Positions 53,268 through 62,471 of a stretch of 64,000 bases of DNA are shown here, piece after piece (within the stretch, counting starts at the first letter, position 1; every line of letters begins with the position of its first letter). This DNA comes from Alcanivorax sp. DG881 (GTDB lineage: Bacteria > Pseudomonadota > Gammaproteobacteria > Pseudomonadales > Alcanivoracaceae). The notes under the pieces were generated by a model. That model made no database searches, was not told the DNA's origin, and saw only the letters and a program-made list of their open reading frames with translations. Both the position numbers and the translations under genes were made by a program. The stretch lies in assembly GCF_000155615.1 (NCBI RefSeq), contig NZ_DS989915.1, positions 2,617,627 through 2,681,626 of the forward strand. The letters run 5' to 3'.

Positions 53268-54193
53268 TGCATGATCACTCTTCACATGCGCCACATTCAC
53301 ATACCCACGGTCACGGTGATGAGGACCGGGCCATCGGAATGGCGTTCTGGCTGAATTTCACCTTCACCATCATCGAATTTGTCGGTGGGCTGATGGTGAA
53401 TTCGGTGGCGATTCTGTCCGATGCGGTACACGACCTGGGCGATACCCTGGCCATCGGCATGGGGTGGGTGCTGGGCAAAGTCAGCCGCAAACAGGCGGAC
53501 CAGCGATTCAGCTATGGCTACCAGCGGTTGTCAGTGCTGGCTGCGTTGCTCAATGCGCTGGTGCTAATTGCCGGGTCGATCTTCGTGATCAGCGAAGCCA
53601 TTCCCCGCCTGTGGGCACCGGAAATGCCCAATGCCACCGGCATGCTGGCGTTGGCCATTCTCGGGGTGACGGTAAACGGTATTGGTGCCTGGCGGTTACT
53701 GCGCCAGTCCTCGTTGAATGCCAGTGTGATTCGCTGGCATCTGCTGGAGGATGTGCTGGGCTGGGTGGCCGTGCTGGTGGTGTCGCTGGTGCTGATGGTC
53801 TGGGAAATCCCGATTCTCGATCCCATTCTGTCCATCGGTTTCACCCTGTTCATTCTGTTCAATGTGGTGCGCAATGTATGGGCATCGTTGAAGGTCTTCC
53901 TGCAAGCGGTGCCTGGCGAGATAGATACCGAGGCCCTGGTTGCTGCACTGCAGGCACCGGAAGCGGTGGCTGAGGTGCACCATGTGCATGTGTGGAGCCT
54001 GGACGGTCAGCAGCATGTGTTCAGCGCCCATATCAAGTTGGGCTGTGAGCCGCCCATGGAGCAAGTGCGGGGATTGAAAGCCCGCTTCAGTGCGCTGGTG
54101 AAGGAATACGGTTTTGCCCATTCCACCATCGAACTGGAATGGCCGGACGAGGTGTGCCGTAACCTGGAGCAGAGTGGTGAAAGGAGTGGATGA
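53264..54193 (+). CDS. CDF-family divalent metal cation exporter
   Basis: 309 aa, six TM helices. His-rich N-terminus (HDHSSHAPHSHTHGHGDED) and the CDF metal-site motif SDAVHDLGDT in TM2, with the second site HLLEDVLGW in TM5. The C-terminal cytoplasmic domain (VHHVHVWSLDGQQHVFSAHI) is complete. Exports Zn/Cd/Co-type ions using the proton gradient. ATG 53264 follows GGAGG and overlaps the DUF3703 stop. The HDxxD motif favours Zn/Cd over Mn or Fe; specificity is inferred. Confidence 0.92.
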   Translation: MMHDHSSHAPHSHTHGHGDEDRAIGMAFWLNFTFTIIEFVGGLMVNSVAILSDAVHDLGDTLAIGMGWVLGKVSRKQADQRFSYGYQRLSVLAALLNALVLIAGSIFVISEAIPRLWAPEMPNATGMLALAILGVTVNGIGAWRLLRQSSLNASVIRWHLLEDVLGWVAVLVVSLVLMVWEIPILDPILSIGFTLFILFNVVRNVWASLKVFLQAVPGEIDTEALVAALQAPEAVAEVHHVHVWSLDGQQHVFSAHIKLGCEPPMEQVRGLKARFSALVKEYGFAHSTIELEWPDEVCRNLEQSGERSG

Positions 54194-54813
54194 TGGGGTG
54201 TTGTGATCACCAGATAGTGGAAAACTCGGCCCCGGCTTACCAGCGAGTGCTATGGATCGTATTGGCCATTAATGCGGTGATGTTTGTGGTGGAAGCGGCA
54301 TCGGGGGTGCTGGCGGATTCACGGGCGTTGCAGGCCGATGCACTGGATTTCCTGGGCGATACCGCCACCTATGGGTTAACCCTCTGGGCGCTGGGGCAGT
54401 CGATGGCCTGGCGGGTACGTGCCGCGCGCATTAAAGGGATGTCGTTATTGGTAATGGGCGTGATCGTGCTGTCGAACAGCGTTTGGGCGCTGTTGCAGGG
54501 CAGTGCGCCACAGGGTGAGCTGATGATGGGGGTGGCCAGTGTGGCGCTGGCGGCCAATGTGATCAGTGCGTTATTGCTACTGCGTCACCGTCAGGGGGAT
54601 GCCAATATCCGTTCCGCCTGGTTGTGTTCGCGCAACGATGCGCTGGCCAATCTGGCGGTACTGATGTCTGGCAGCCTGGTGTTCTGGCTGGACAGCCGTT
54701 GGCCGGACCTGCTGGTGGCCGTGGCGATTGCCGGCCTGTTCACCCACAGTGCCATCTCGATTCTGCGTCAGGCCGGCAGCGAATCGGCGATGGAGAGTCG
54801 ATGCGAGGGTTGA
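54193..54813 (+). CDS. CDF-like cation transporter, lacking C-terminal domain
   Basis: 206 aa, six TM helices and no cytoplasmic C-terminal domain. Metal-site motifs DALDFLGDTATY in TM2 and RNDALANLAVL in TM5 resemble CDF, and a short CC-DH N-terminus precedes TM1. AAGGAG lies 6 nt before ATG 54193, which shares a base with the CDF stop; ATG 54190 is less well spaced. Probably works with the neighbouring exporter. The short form occurs widely beside MerR/CDF genes. Confidence 0.87.
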   Translation: MGCCDHQIVENSAPAYQRVLWIVLAINAVMFVVEAASGVLADSRALQADALDFLGDTATYGLTLWALGQSMAWRVRAARIKGMSLLVMGVIVLSNSVWALLQGSAPQGELMMGVASVALAANVISALLLLRHRQGDANIRSAWLCSRNDALANLAVLMSGSLVFWLDSRWPDLLVAVAIAGLFTHSAISILRQAGSESAMESRCEG

Positions 54814-54925
54814 GTGTGCGATGGGGCTTGGCGGTGAGTGAGCAGGGCGGTACGCTGCATGGCCGTATTGGCGGCGCCGCTGCCAGCCTCCACGGCTTTT
54901 CCCTCTGCCATCACGATTGAGACCT

Positions 54926-55141
54926 ATGGATTTCAAACAGGAAGACCTGACCGCTCTGGTCGAACGCACCATGCCGTTTGGTAAATATGCCGGGCGGGTG
55001 CTGATTGATCTCCCTGAGCCTTATCTGCTGTGGTTCACCAAAAAAGGCTTTCCGAAGGGCGAGTTGGGGCGGCTGATGGCGCTGGCCTTGATGCTGAAAA
55101 TGGACGGCACGGAAAACCTGCTGGAACCGTTGCGTAAATAG
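54926..55141 (+). CDS. DUF3820 family protein
   Basis: 71 aa from ATG 54926 (GAG upstream). TMPFGKYAGRVLIDLPEPYLLWF is the DUF3820 signature (positions 15-37). Function unknown; some members have been linked to virulence regulation. Monocistronic, 112 bp after the CDF operon. Confidence 0.87.
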   Translation: MDFKQEDLTALVERTMPFGKYAGRVLIDLPEPYLLWFTKKGFPKGELGRLMALALMLKMDGTENLLEPLRK

Positions 55142-55200
55142 GCTGTATCCGCTGAATCAAGCAGGTATCCTGAGGCCATTACCCTGTTCAGGAGCCAGCT

Positions 55201-55881
55201 GTGCCGTTACTCGATGTTGTTGCCAATAATGTGTGGGCGTATTCGGTTCCCCATAGTTTTATGGGGCTACACGTGGGCGCCCGCATGACAGTGGTCAAAT
55301 TGTCTGCTGGCGGTTTGCTGCTGCATTCCCCGGTGCCGGTGGATGAGCCTCTGGCCCAGGAGCTGGCGGCGTTGGGCGAGGTGACCCACATTGTTTGCCC
55401 CAATCTTTTTCACCATGTTTTTGCCGCCGATGTGAAGCAGCGCTATCCGCAGGCGGTGCTGCACGGGCCGGCGAAACTGGCGAGCAAGCGCAAGGATCTG
55501 TCGCTGGATGCGGTGCTGTCGGAAACACCACATCCGGACTGGGGCGATGACTTTGAGCTGGTCTTTATTGAAGGCTCCATGTTGCACGAGACGGTGTTCT
55601 ACCATCAGGCCAGCAAAACCCTGATTGCGGCGGATTTGATTGAAAACTTTCATCAATGCGACCACGGTTTCACCCGCTGGTATTTGAAGCTGGGCGGTTT
55701 GTGGAAAGTCCCGGGCTGGCATCCAATGCTGCGCCTGGTGTACCTGAATCGTCGCAAGGCCCGCGCCAGCGTTACCCGTATTCTGGAGTGGCCCTTCGAA
55801 AAACTCAGTCTGGCCCACGGTGAGGTGATCACCGACAACGCCCGCAACCAGGTCCGTCATGGGATGGAGTGGTTGTTTTAG
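55201..55881 (+). CDS. DUF4336 family (metallo-hydrolase-like) protein
   Basis: 226 aa from GTG 55201 with AGGAGC upstream. VVKLSAGGLLLHSPVPVDE and VTHIVCPNLFHHVFAAD resemble a metallo-beta-lactamase-fold lead-in with a degenerate NLFHH in place of HxHxDH. FADLIENF-type segment (IAADLIENF) near 145. Probably lacks classical MBL activity. Function unknown. Confidence 0.82.
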   Translation: MPLLDVVANNVWAYSVPHSFMGLHVGARMTVVKLSAGGLLLHSPVPVDEPLAQELAALGEVTHIVCPNLFHHVFAADVKQRYPQAVLHGPAKLASKRKDLSLDAVLSETPHPDWGDDFELVFIEGSMLHETVFYHQASKTLIAADLIENFHQCDHGFTRWYLKLGGLWKVPGWHPMLRLVYLNRRKARASVTRILEWPFEKLSLAHGEVITDNARNQVRHGMEWLF

Positions 55882-55922
55882 AGGCGAGTTAGCGTGGCGG
55901 TAAGGGCTTTCTACGAAGCCGC

Positions 55923-56058
55923 TGTAGGAGCGTCGCTGGCGGCGCGACCTTGCGAAGCAAGGCAATCGACCACAGGGCGAGCAGGCCTTCCAGTGCTCGA
56001 CAGGTTTTGCTTGCCGGCAAATACGACCTTTTGAATCGCGCCGCCTGTTCGCTCCTAT
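55923..56058 (+). repeat. REP-like pair (BIME-type) upstream of macA
   Basis: TGTAGGAGCGTCGCTGGCGG then CGCGACC at 55923-55949, and an inverted, more degenerate copy at 56034-56058 (GCGCCGCCTGTTCGCTCCTAT). About 110 bp between them. No gene in this 270 bp interval. Confidence 0.6.
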
Positions 56059-56151
56059 GGCCCTTGAGTGGCCCCGCCCGCCCCCTCCACATTTCTTGCA
56101 ACTTTTCCCGCTATATTCCCCAACCATCATTACTGGTTTGTGGAATTGCCC

Positions 56152-57315
56152 ATGTCCCGCTGGATTCGCCGTTATCCGAAAACGGCTCTTTCGTTTGTCA
56201 TTCTGATTGTGTGCTTGCTGCTTGTGGGCTGGCGCTGGGGATTCGCGTCGGCGCCAGCGATTCAGTGGAAAACGGCCACGGTGGAGCGTGGCGATGTGGA
56301 AGAGCTGGTCACCGCGCTGGGTACCCTGGAACCGGGGGATTATGTGGACGTGGGGGCGCAGGTCTCCGGCCAGCTGACGCAGCTGCACGTGGATGTGGGG
56401 GACAGCGTTGAGCAGGGCCAGTTGCTGGCGGAAATTGATGCGTCGGTACAGCAGACACAGGTCGATGCAGGGTTGGCGGAACTGGAAGCCCTGCGTGCCC
56501 AGCGGGAACAGCAGCAGGCGGAGCTGGAGCTGGCCGAGTTGCAGTATCAGCGTCAGCAGCGGCTGCGAGAGGCCAATGCTACCAGCGATGATGCCTTCCA
56601 GAGTGCCCGTTCAACGCTGGCCATTACCCGTGCCCAGATCAAGGTACTGAAAGCCCAGATCCGCCAGAAGCAGGCCAGCGTGGAAGGCGACCAGGCCAAC
56701 CTGGGGTACGCAAAAATCTATGCGCCACGCAGTGGAACCGTGGTCAGCCTGGAGGCCCGTGAAGGGCAGACTCTTAACGCCAACCAAACCACCCCCACGC
56801 TGATGCGGATTGCAGATCTGACCACCATGACCATTTCCACTCAGGTGTCCGAGGCCGATGTGGATAGCCTCTCTGCGGGGATGCCGGTGTACTTCAATAC
56901 CCTGGGCAATGGTGATGTGCGTTATGACAGTACCCTGCGCCAGGTGCTGCCCACCCCGGAAGTGGTCAACAACGTGGTGCTGTACACCGCTGAATTCGAT
57001 ATCGATAACCCGCAAGGCCGACTGATGTCCGGCATGACCGCCCAGGTGTTCTTCGTGGTGGATTCGGCCAGGGATGTTCTGCATGTGCCCGTGGCCGCAG
57101 TGAAGCGTGGCGGTCGCGGTCAATGGCAGGTGCAAAGACTGGGCCGCGAAGGCAAGCCACAAAACCAGCCGGTGACAGCAGGCATCAGCAACCGGGTACG
57201 CACGGTGATTCAAGATGGCCTGCAGGAAGGTGACATCGTGGTGTTGGGGCAGGCACAGGCCAGCCCGGCAGGTGAGGCCGAAAAAGGCGGGCGCCGTCGC
57301 GGTGGGTTGTTCTGA
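56152..57315 (+). CDS. macA: MacA-like periplasmic adaptor (membrane fusion protein)
   Basis: 387 aa from ATG 56152 with an N-terminal TM anchor ([20 protein letters not shown]). Lipoyl halves ([22 protein letters not shown] and [20 protein letters not shown] in part) flank an alpha-helical hairpin ([15 protein letters not shown]); a beta-barrel and proximal domain follow. Links the MacB ABC exporter to the outer-membrane TolC-like protein. macB starts on the stop codon (1 bp overlap). The upstream frame to 56068 has no support. Confidence 0.93.
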   Translation: MSRWIRRYPKTALSFVILIVCLLLVGWRWGFASAPAIQWKTATVERGDVEELVTALGTLEPGDYVDVGAQVSGQLTQLHVDVGDSVEQGQLLAEIDASVQQTQVDAGLAELEALRAQREQQQAELELAELQYQRQQRLREANATSDDAFQSARSTLAITRAQIKVLKAQIRQKQASVEGDQANLGYAKIYAPRSGTVVSLEAREGQTLNANQTTPTLMRIADLTTMTISTQVSEADVDSLSAGMPVYFNTLGNGDVRYDSTLRQVLPTPEVVNNVVLYTAEFDIDNPQGRLMSGMTAQVFFVVDSARDVLHVPVAAVKRGGRGQWQVQRLGREGKPQNQPVTAGISNRVRTVIQDGLQEGDIVVLGQAQASPAGEAEKGGRRRGGLF

Positions 57316-59249
57316 TGGCGTTGATCGAACTGACGGGCATCCGCAAGCGCTACCCGGCTGGTGAGCAGGATGTGGAGGTGTTGCACGGCATTGATCTGTC
57401 CATCGAGGCCGGGGAATTCGTTGCCATCATGGGCAGCTCCGGCTCCGGTAAATCTACCTTGATGCACATTCTGGGTTGCCTGGATCAACCCAGCGACGGT
57501 GCTTACCACTTTGCCGGGCGGGCGGTGACCGACATGGACCACGAGCAACTGGCCTGGTTGCGCCGGGAGATGTTCGGTTTCGTGTTTCAGAGCTATCACC
57601 TGATAGGCACTGCCAGTGCCTGGGAAAATGTGGCCTTGCCGGCCATTTATGCGGGGCTGCCCCGGGATGATCGCAAGCAACGGGCGCAGGCTCTGCTCAG
57701 TGATCTGGGGCTGCACGACAAACTGGAAAACCGCCCCAACCAATTATCCGGTGGCCAGCAGCAGCGGGTGTCCATTGCCCGTGCCTTGATGAATGGCGGC
57801 AAGGTGATTCTCGCCGATGAGCCCACCGGCGCGCTGGACAGTGTCAGTGGCGAGGCGGTGATGGGCCAGCTCAAGGCGCTGGCGGAACAGGGCCACACGG
57901 TGATCGTGATTACCCACGATGGGTTGGTGGCCGAGCACGCGGACCGGATAGTGGAAATCCGCGACGGTAACGTGATTGATGATCGCCGTCGCCGCCCGCA
58001 CCGGGTAGAAGCGGCCCATGCGGTGCCGGAACCGCCACAGGAAAGCCGCTTTCCTGACCTGGGTGAAGTGCTGGAATCGGTGGTAATGGCGTTGCGCTCA
58101 TTGCACGCCAACTGGCTGCGCACTTTGCTTACCTTGCTTGGCATCGTGATTGGTGTGGGCTCGGTGGTGGTGATGCTGGCCATTGGTCAGGGCGCCAAGG
58201 AAGACGTGGTGGCGCGCATTGGCGAGCGCGGCGTGAACTTGCTGGTGATCCGGCCGGACCGGGGTCAGCAGCGTGTTGCCGACGGGGTGATCGCCACCCT
58301 GGTGCCGGAGGATGCCGAAGCCCTGAAAGCCCTGCCCAATATTCGCGTTGCCGTGCCGGAAATTTCCGGCAGCGTGACGGCCCGGGCCAACGGCAAGGAC
58401 ATTTCTACCAGCGTGCAGGCAGTGAGTGCCGATTACCCCAGCTTGCGCGACTGGCAGCCGGTGCAAGGGGTGTATTTCAACAGCAGTGATGAAGCCAGCT
58501 ACGCGCCGGTGGCGGTGATTGGGCAGACAGTGAAAGACAACCTGTTCCCGGACAGTGATCCTTTGGGCCAGTTTTTGTTGCTCGACAGCATCCCGTTTCA
58601 GGTTATCGGCGTGATGGGTAGCCAGGGTGCCACCGACTGGGGAGACGATCAGGACGATGTGGTGTTCGTGCCCTTGTCGACCGGCACCCTGCGATTGTTC
58701 GGCCAGAATTATCTGCGTTCCATCACCCTGGCAGTGGATGACGTTACCGCCATCGATGAGACCGAAACCGCGGCGGTTAACCTATTGACCCAGCGTCACG
58801 GCAAGGAGGATGTGCGGGTTTTCAATATGGCCTCCCTGCTGGACATGGTCTCGGAAACCCAGAACACCCTGACGTTGCTGTTGGGCTCCATCGCGGCGAT
58901 TTCATTATTGGTGGGGGGGATCGGGGTGATGAACATCATGCTGGTGAGTGTCACCGAGCGTATCCACGAAATCGGTATCCGCATGGCCACCGGCGCTCGT
59001 CAGCGCAATATCCTGCAGCAGTTTCTTACCGAAGCGGTGGTGGTGTCTGCGCTGGGCGGGGTGATCGGTGTGGTGATTGGGGTATTGGTGGGCTGGCTGC
59101 TGGACGCTTTCGGCATGGCCATTGTGTTCTCGGTACCGGTGATGGTCGCCGCGTTTGTTTGTGCCGCCGGCATCGGTCTGTTGTTTGGCTTTGCCCCCGC
59201 GTTGAAGGCCGCGCGTCTGAATCCTGTGGAGGCACTCAGTAATGACTAG
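57315..59249 (+). CDS. macB: MacB-like ABC transporter (ATPase + permease)
   Basis: 644 aa. N-terminal ATPase with Walker [10 protein letters not shown], signature [15 protein letters not shown] and Walker [15 protein letters not shown]-terminal permease with TM1 near 275, a large periplasmic domain (about 300-520) and three TM helices at the end. FtsX/MacB segments [19 protein letters not shown] are present. Exports substrates such as macrolides or heat-stable peptides from the periplasm. Its stop codon TAG is supplied partly by the inserted MITE; the ancestral stop was TAA. Confidence 0.94.
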   Translation: MALIELTGIRKRYPAGEQDVEVLHGIDLSIEAGEFVAIMGSSGSGKSTLMHILGCLDQPSDGAYHFAGRAVTDMDHEQLAWLRREMFGFVFQSYHLIGTASAWENVALPAIYAGLPRDDRKQRAQALLSDLGLHDKLENRPNQLSGGQQQRVSIARALMNGGKVILADEPTGALDSVSGEAVMGQLKALAEQGHTVIVITHDGLVAEHADRIVEIRDGNVIDDRRRRPHRVEAAHAVPEPPQESRFPDLGEVLESVVMALRSLHANWLRTLLTLLGIVIGVGSVVVMLAIGQGAKEDVVARIGERGVNLLVIRPDRGQQRVADGVIATLVPEDAEALKALPNIRVAVPEISGSVTARANGKDISTSVQAVSADYPSLRDWQPVQGVYFNSSDEASYAPVAVIGQTVKDNLFPDSDPLGQFLLLDSIPFQVIGVMGSQGATDWGDDQDDVVFVPLSTGTLRLFGQNYLRSITLAVDDVTAIDETETAAVNLLTQRHGKEDVRVFNMASLLDMVSETQNTLTLLLGSIAAISLLVGGIGVMNIMLVSVTERIHEIGIRMATGARQRNILQQFLTEAVVVSALGGVIGVVIGVLVGWLLDAFGMAIVFSVPVMVAAFVCAAGIGLLFGFAPALKAARLNPVEALSND

Positions 59250-59513
59250 GGAACCTCTGAATAACTCCTTGCGTACTCAGTCTTTCAGGCTGGTTCGCAA
59301 TCTAGGCGCGCTTTTGAAGGTGTATGTCCATCCATCGAAAAAGCGCAACAACGAGTGCGGGCCAGCCTGGAAGACCCGAAGGGCGAGGCCTGAAGCGCAC
59401 ATCTGCCGCGCCTTGCCTCTCGGAAAGGGAACCACCCTGACCATCGAGCCAAGACGTAACAGCTGCACGCTTCAGACCACGCTGAGCATGCAAGGAGTTA
59501 TTCAGAGGTTCCC
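59249..59513 (+). mobile_element. 265 bp MITE inserted at the macB/tolC junction
   Basis: Perfect 24 bp terminal inverted repeats (GGGAACCTCTGAATAACTCC then TTGC; 59249-59272 and 59490-59513), extending imperfectly to about 32 bp. Flanked by a TA target duplication (59247-59248 and 59514-59515). No transposase; a non-autonomous element mobilised in trans, TA choice pointing to an IS5/IS427- or IS630-type helper (inference). Element plus TA is 267 bp, exactly 89 codons, so the tolC frame is kept. Confidence 0.92.
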
Positions 59514-60912
59514 TAAGGCAATAAACAGGCTGGTATGGGTGACGGTTTTTGTTCTGTTATCCGGCTGCGCCATGCAGTCCGGGCTGGAGGCGCCCGAACA
59601 AAGCATGCCGGCACAATGGCTTAACCAGCAGCAGGCCAGCGAAGCCATGGTGCATCACCCGCAATGGTGGCAGCAGTTCAACAGTGCGGAACTGAATCAA
59701 TTGGTGGACCAGGCGCTGGCGGCCAATACGGATTTGCTGGCGGCGACGGCGCGGGTCGAGCAGGCGGATGCGCAACTCAGTCAGGCGGGTTCGGCCCTGT
59801 TCCCGGCCCTGGGGCTGGGTGCCGGGGGCAGCCGCAGTGGTGTATTCGGCGAAAGCGGTAGCAGTGAAAGCTACAACGCCTCCGTGAGTGCCAGCTACGA
59901 GCTGGACCTGTGGGGGCAGCTTCGCAATAGCCGTGATGTGGCGCGGGCCTCCCTGCTGGCCAGCCAGTTCAGTCGCGATACCGTGCAGCTCACCGTGATT
60001 GCCAGTGTGGTGAATACCTATCTGCAGGTGCTGTATCTGCAGGACAACCTGGCGCTGTCGGAAGAGAACCTGGCGCTGGCCCAACAAGTGCTGGATGTGG
60101 TGCAGGCCAAGGTAGAGAACGGTGCCGTCTCTCCCCAGGATCTGGCCCAGCAGAAAACCGTGGTCGCCAATGTGAAAGCGCAGCTACCGTCCTTGCGTCA
60201 CCAGCTGCGGCAAAGCCGTTATGCGCTGGCGGTATTGGTGGGAGAAATGCCGCAGGCATTCCAGGTGGGCGGCGGCACCCTGAGCAATCTGCAGCTGCCG
60301 GAGATTCAGGCCGGTTTGCCGGATCAGGTGCTGGCCCAGCGCCCGGATATTGCCCAGGCCCAGGCCAGCCTGATGGCGGCGGACTATTCCGTGGCCGCCG
60401 CCCGGGCGGACTACTGGCCGTCCATCACGCTCACCGGCAGTGGCGGTTATGCCAGCAGCGCCCTGTCGTCGTTGTTCAATGGCGATGCGCTGTACAGCCT
60501 GGGCGTGTCGTTGGCGCAAACCTTGTTCGATGGCGGCGCCCGCAATGCCCGGATCGATCAGAGCAAGGCCGCCTGGCAAGAGCAGGTGGCCAGTTACACC
60601 GGCACCTTGCTGGTGGCCCTGCAGGAAGTGGAACAATCGCTGAGTAATGTGCAGGGGCTGGCGGAGCAGCAGCAGTATCGTGAAGAGGCATACCAGCAAG
60701 CCGAGGAAGCCTATCGGGTGGCGCAGGTGCGTTATCAGGAAGGCGAAACCGAGCTCACCGACGTGCTCAGCGCGCAAAGCAGCTTTAACAGTGCGCGCCA
60801 GAACAGCCTGGATCTGATCTACAACCAGTATCAGTCGCGTATCACCCTGTACCGGGTATTGGGTGAAGGGGGTGAACGGGGTGAAGGGGGCGAGGCGTCT
60901 GCGGAACCCTGA
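59488..60912 (+). CDS. TolC/NodT-like outer-membrane efflux lipoprotein with MITE-altered 5' end
   Basis: 474 aa from ATG 59488, which lies just before the right MITE repeat and gives a short basic lead ([14 protein letters not shown]) before the lipoprotein signal VFVLLSGC. The frame is also open from ATG 59242 inside macB (556 aa), reading 89 MITE-derived codons that would bury the signal. Before insertion the gene began ATGACTAAGGCAATAAAC, overlapping macB. Mature protein is a normal NodT/OEP factor (YELDLWGQLRNSRDVARASL, ALFDGGARNARIDQSKA-like, LTDVLSAQSSF). Outer-membrane exit for MacAB. Confidence 0.85.
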   Translation: MQGVIQRFPKAINRLVWVTVFVLLSGCAMQSGLEAPEQSMPAQWLNQQQASEAMVHHPQWWQQFNSAELNQLVDQALAANTDLLAATARVEQADAQLSQAGSALFPALGLGAGGSRSGVFGESGSSESYNASVSASYELDLWGQLRNSRDVARASLLASQFSRDTVQLTVIASVVNTYLQVLYLQDNLALSEENLALAQQVLDVVQAKVENGAVSPQDLAQQKTVVANVKAQLPSLRHQLRQSRYALAVLVGEMPQAFQVGGGTLSNLQLPEIQAGLPDQVLAQRPDIAQAQASLMAADYSVAAARADYWPSITLTGSGGYASSALSSLFNGDALYSLGVSLAQTLFDGGARNARIDQSKAAWQEQVASYTGTLLVALQEVEQSLSNVQGLAEQQQYREEAYQQAEEAYRVAQVRYQEGETELTDVLSAQSSFNSARQNSLDLIYNQYQSRITLYRVLGEGGERGEGGEASAEP

Positions 60913-60985
60913 CGTGCCCCTGGTTTGCCGCTTGACCCGCTAACCGACACAATACGGCGATCGACTCCAGCCTGTCAGGTCGCCC

Positions 60986-61894
60986 GTGCTGCCGCTTGTT
61001 TATCATCCCGAATACAGCTTTCCCTTTCCCGGCAAACACCGTTTTCCCATGGAGAAATTTGCTCGGCTGCATGGCCATCTGCGCAGCCGGGGTATTGCCC
61101 ATGGCGATAACGAGTTCCGCCCCGGCCGGGCCAAGGCGACACTGTTAAGTCAGGCGCATTGCCCGCAATACGTCTCGGCCATGGTGGACGGGACGCTGGA
61201 TGCCAGGGCGCTACGGCGCATGGGGTTGCCGTGGAGCGAAGCCTTGATGAAGCGCTCCTGCATTGCGCCCATGGGCACCTTGATGACAGCCCAGCTGGCA
61301 CTGCAGCAGGGTGTCGCCTGTCATCTGGCCGGCGGCACCCATCACGCCCATTACAATTTCGGTTCCGGTTTCTGCATCTTCAATGATCAGGCGTTTGCGG
61401 TGCGCCAGTTGCTGGACCGGGGCGTGGTGAAAAAAGCACTGATGTTTGATTGTGATGTGCATCAGGGCGATGGCACCGCGGCCATGCTGGCCGATGAACC
61501 CCGGGCTTTTACCTGCTCCATTCATTGCGAGAAAAATTTTCCGGTGCGCAAGATGAAAAGCGATCTGGATGTGGGGTTGCCGCTGGGTATGACGGATCAG
61601 GATTATCTGGACACGGTGTTTGAGACGCTGGATCGATTGCTGGATCTGGTGCAGCCGGATCTGGTTTTTTATGACGCCGGCGTGGATATCTTTCAGCACG
61701 ATCCGTTGGGGCGCCTGCATATTTCCGAGCAGGGTATCGCCGATCGCGACCGGGGTGTCCTTGCCCGCTGCCGTCAGCGTAACGTTCCTGTGGCCACGGT
61801 GATCGGGGGCGGCTACGATGATGATCGTGACGCGCTGGCGCAGCGCCATGCAATCGTTGTTGAAGCTGCGTCTGAAGTACATTCCTTTTTGTAG
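60986..61894 (+). CDS. HDAC/AcuC-like deacetylase family protein
   Basis: 302 aa from GTG 60986 (weak AGGT upstream). Zn-deacetylase motifs are AGGTHHAHYNFGSGFCIFND (HH dyad near 128), FDCDVHQGDGTA (Asp/His ligands near 156) and YDAGVDIF (Asp ligand). Bacterial relatives hydrolyse acetyl-lysine, acetylpolyamines or similar amides; the substrate here is unknown. Monocistronic, followed by a REP-like pair. Confidence 0.93.
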   Translation: MLPLVYHPEYSFPFPGKHRFPMEKFARLHGHLRSRGIAHGDNEFRPGRAKATLLSQAHCPQYVSAMVDGTLDARALRRMGLPWSEALMKRSCIAPMGTLMTAQLALQQGVACHLAGGTHHAHYNFGSGFCIFNDQAFAVRQLLDRGVVKKALMFDCDVHQGDGTAAMLADEPRAFTCSIHCEKNFPVRKMKSDLDVGLPLGMTDQDYLDTVFETLDRLLDLVQPDLVFYDAGVDIFQHDPLGRLHISEQGIADRDRGVLARCRQRNVPVATVIGGGYDDDRDALAQRHAIVVEAASEVHSFL

Positions 61895-62052
61895 GAGCGT
61901 CGCTGGCGGCGCGAAACAGCAGTCGCGAGTTGCGAGAAGCGAGTCTCGAAAAGCAAAGTTTTAAAGAACGGAAATTTCAGATTTTCGCAACTCGCTTCTC
62001 GCAACCCGTATTTCGAATTTGCTATTTCGCACTGCCAGCGACGCTCCTGCAA
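61890..62052 (+). repeat. Composite REP-like/inverted-repeat element
   Basis: REP-like unit TTGTAGGAGCGTCGCTGGCG then GCGCG at 61890-61916 is inverted at 62028-62052 (GCCAGCGACGCTCCTGCAA). Inside, GTTGCGAGAAGCGAG (61929-61943) is inverted at 61991-62005. The nested layout resembles a BIME or small MITE between the HDAC and cbiX-like genes. Confidence 0.7.
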
Positions 62053-62071
62053 AGAGCCTGGAGGTTATTGC

Positions 62072-62455
62072 ATGTCCAAAGCCTTGTTGATCATGGCCCA
62101 TGGCAGCCGCAGTGAAACGGCCAACGACGAGTTTCGTGCGCTGGTGGACACCGTGGCGGAATCTGCCCACGCCGCCGGGCAGGAATACGTGGCCGTGTTG
62201 CCCTGTTTTCTCGAGTTGGCGACACCCTCTTTGATCGAAGCGATCCAACAGCTGGAGCATCAGCCGGTGAAAACCGTGCAGCTTTACCCGTTGTTCTTTA
62301 ACAAGGGCAAGCACGTGGGCAAGGATATTCCGGCACAGATTGAAGAGGCCCGCGAGCGGTTTCCGGATCTGGATATCGAATTGATGCGTTATTTCGGCAG
62401 TGCCGCCGGGCTCGCACCGCTGGTGGTGCAGCATCTTCAGGAACAGGAAAACTGA
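62072..62455 (+). CDS. CbiX/SirB-family chelatase-like protein
   Basis: 127 aa, the single-domain CbiX-S size. ALLIMAHGSRSETANDEF carries the metal-site His of the family; second site KTVQLYPLFFNKGKHVGKDIP with His. Small CbiX/SirB proteins insert Co or Fe (or Ni) in tetrapyrroles; no other tetrapyrrole gene is nearby, so specificity is open. GGAGG precedes the ATG. Downstream sigma factor starts 16 bp after the stop, so they may be co-transcribed. Confidence 0.9.
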   Translation: MSKALLIMAHGSRSETANDEFRALVDTVAESAHAAGQEYVAVLPCFLELATPSLIEAIQQLEHQPVKTVQLYPLFFNKGKHVGKDIPAQIEEARERFPDLDIELMRYFGSAAGLAPLVVQHLQEQEN

Positions 62456-62471
62456 CCCGGAACCGGCTGTC

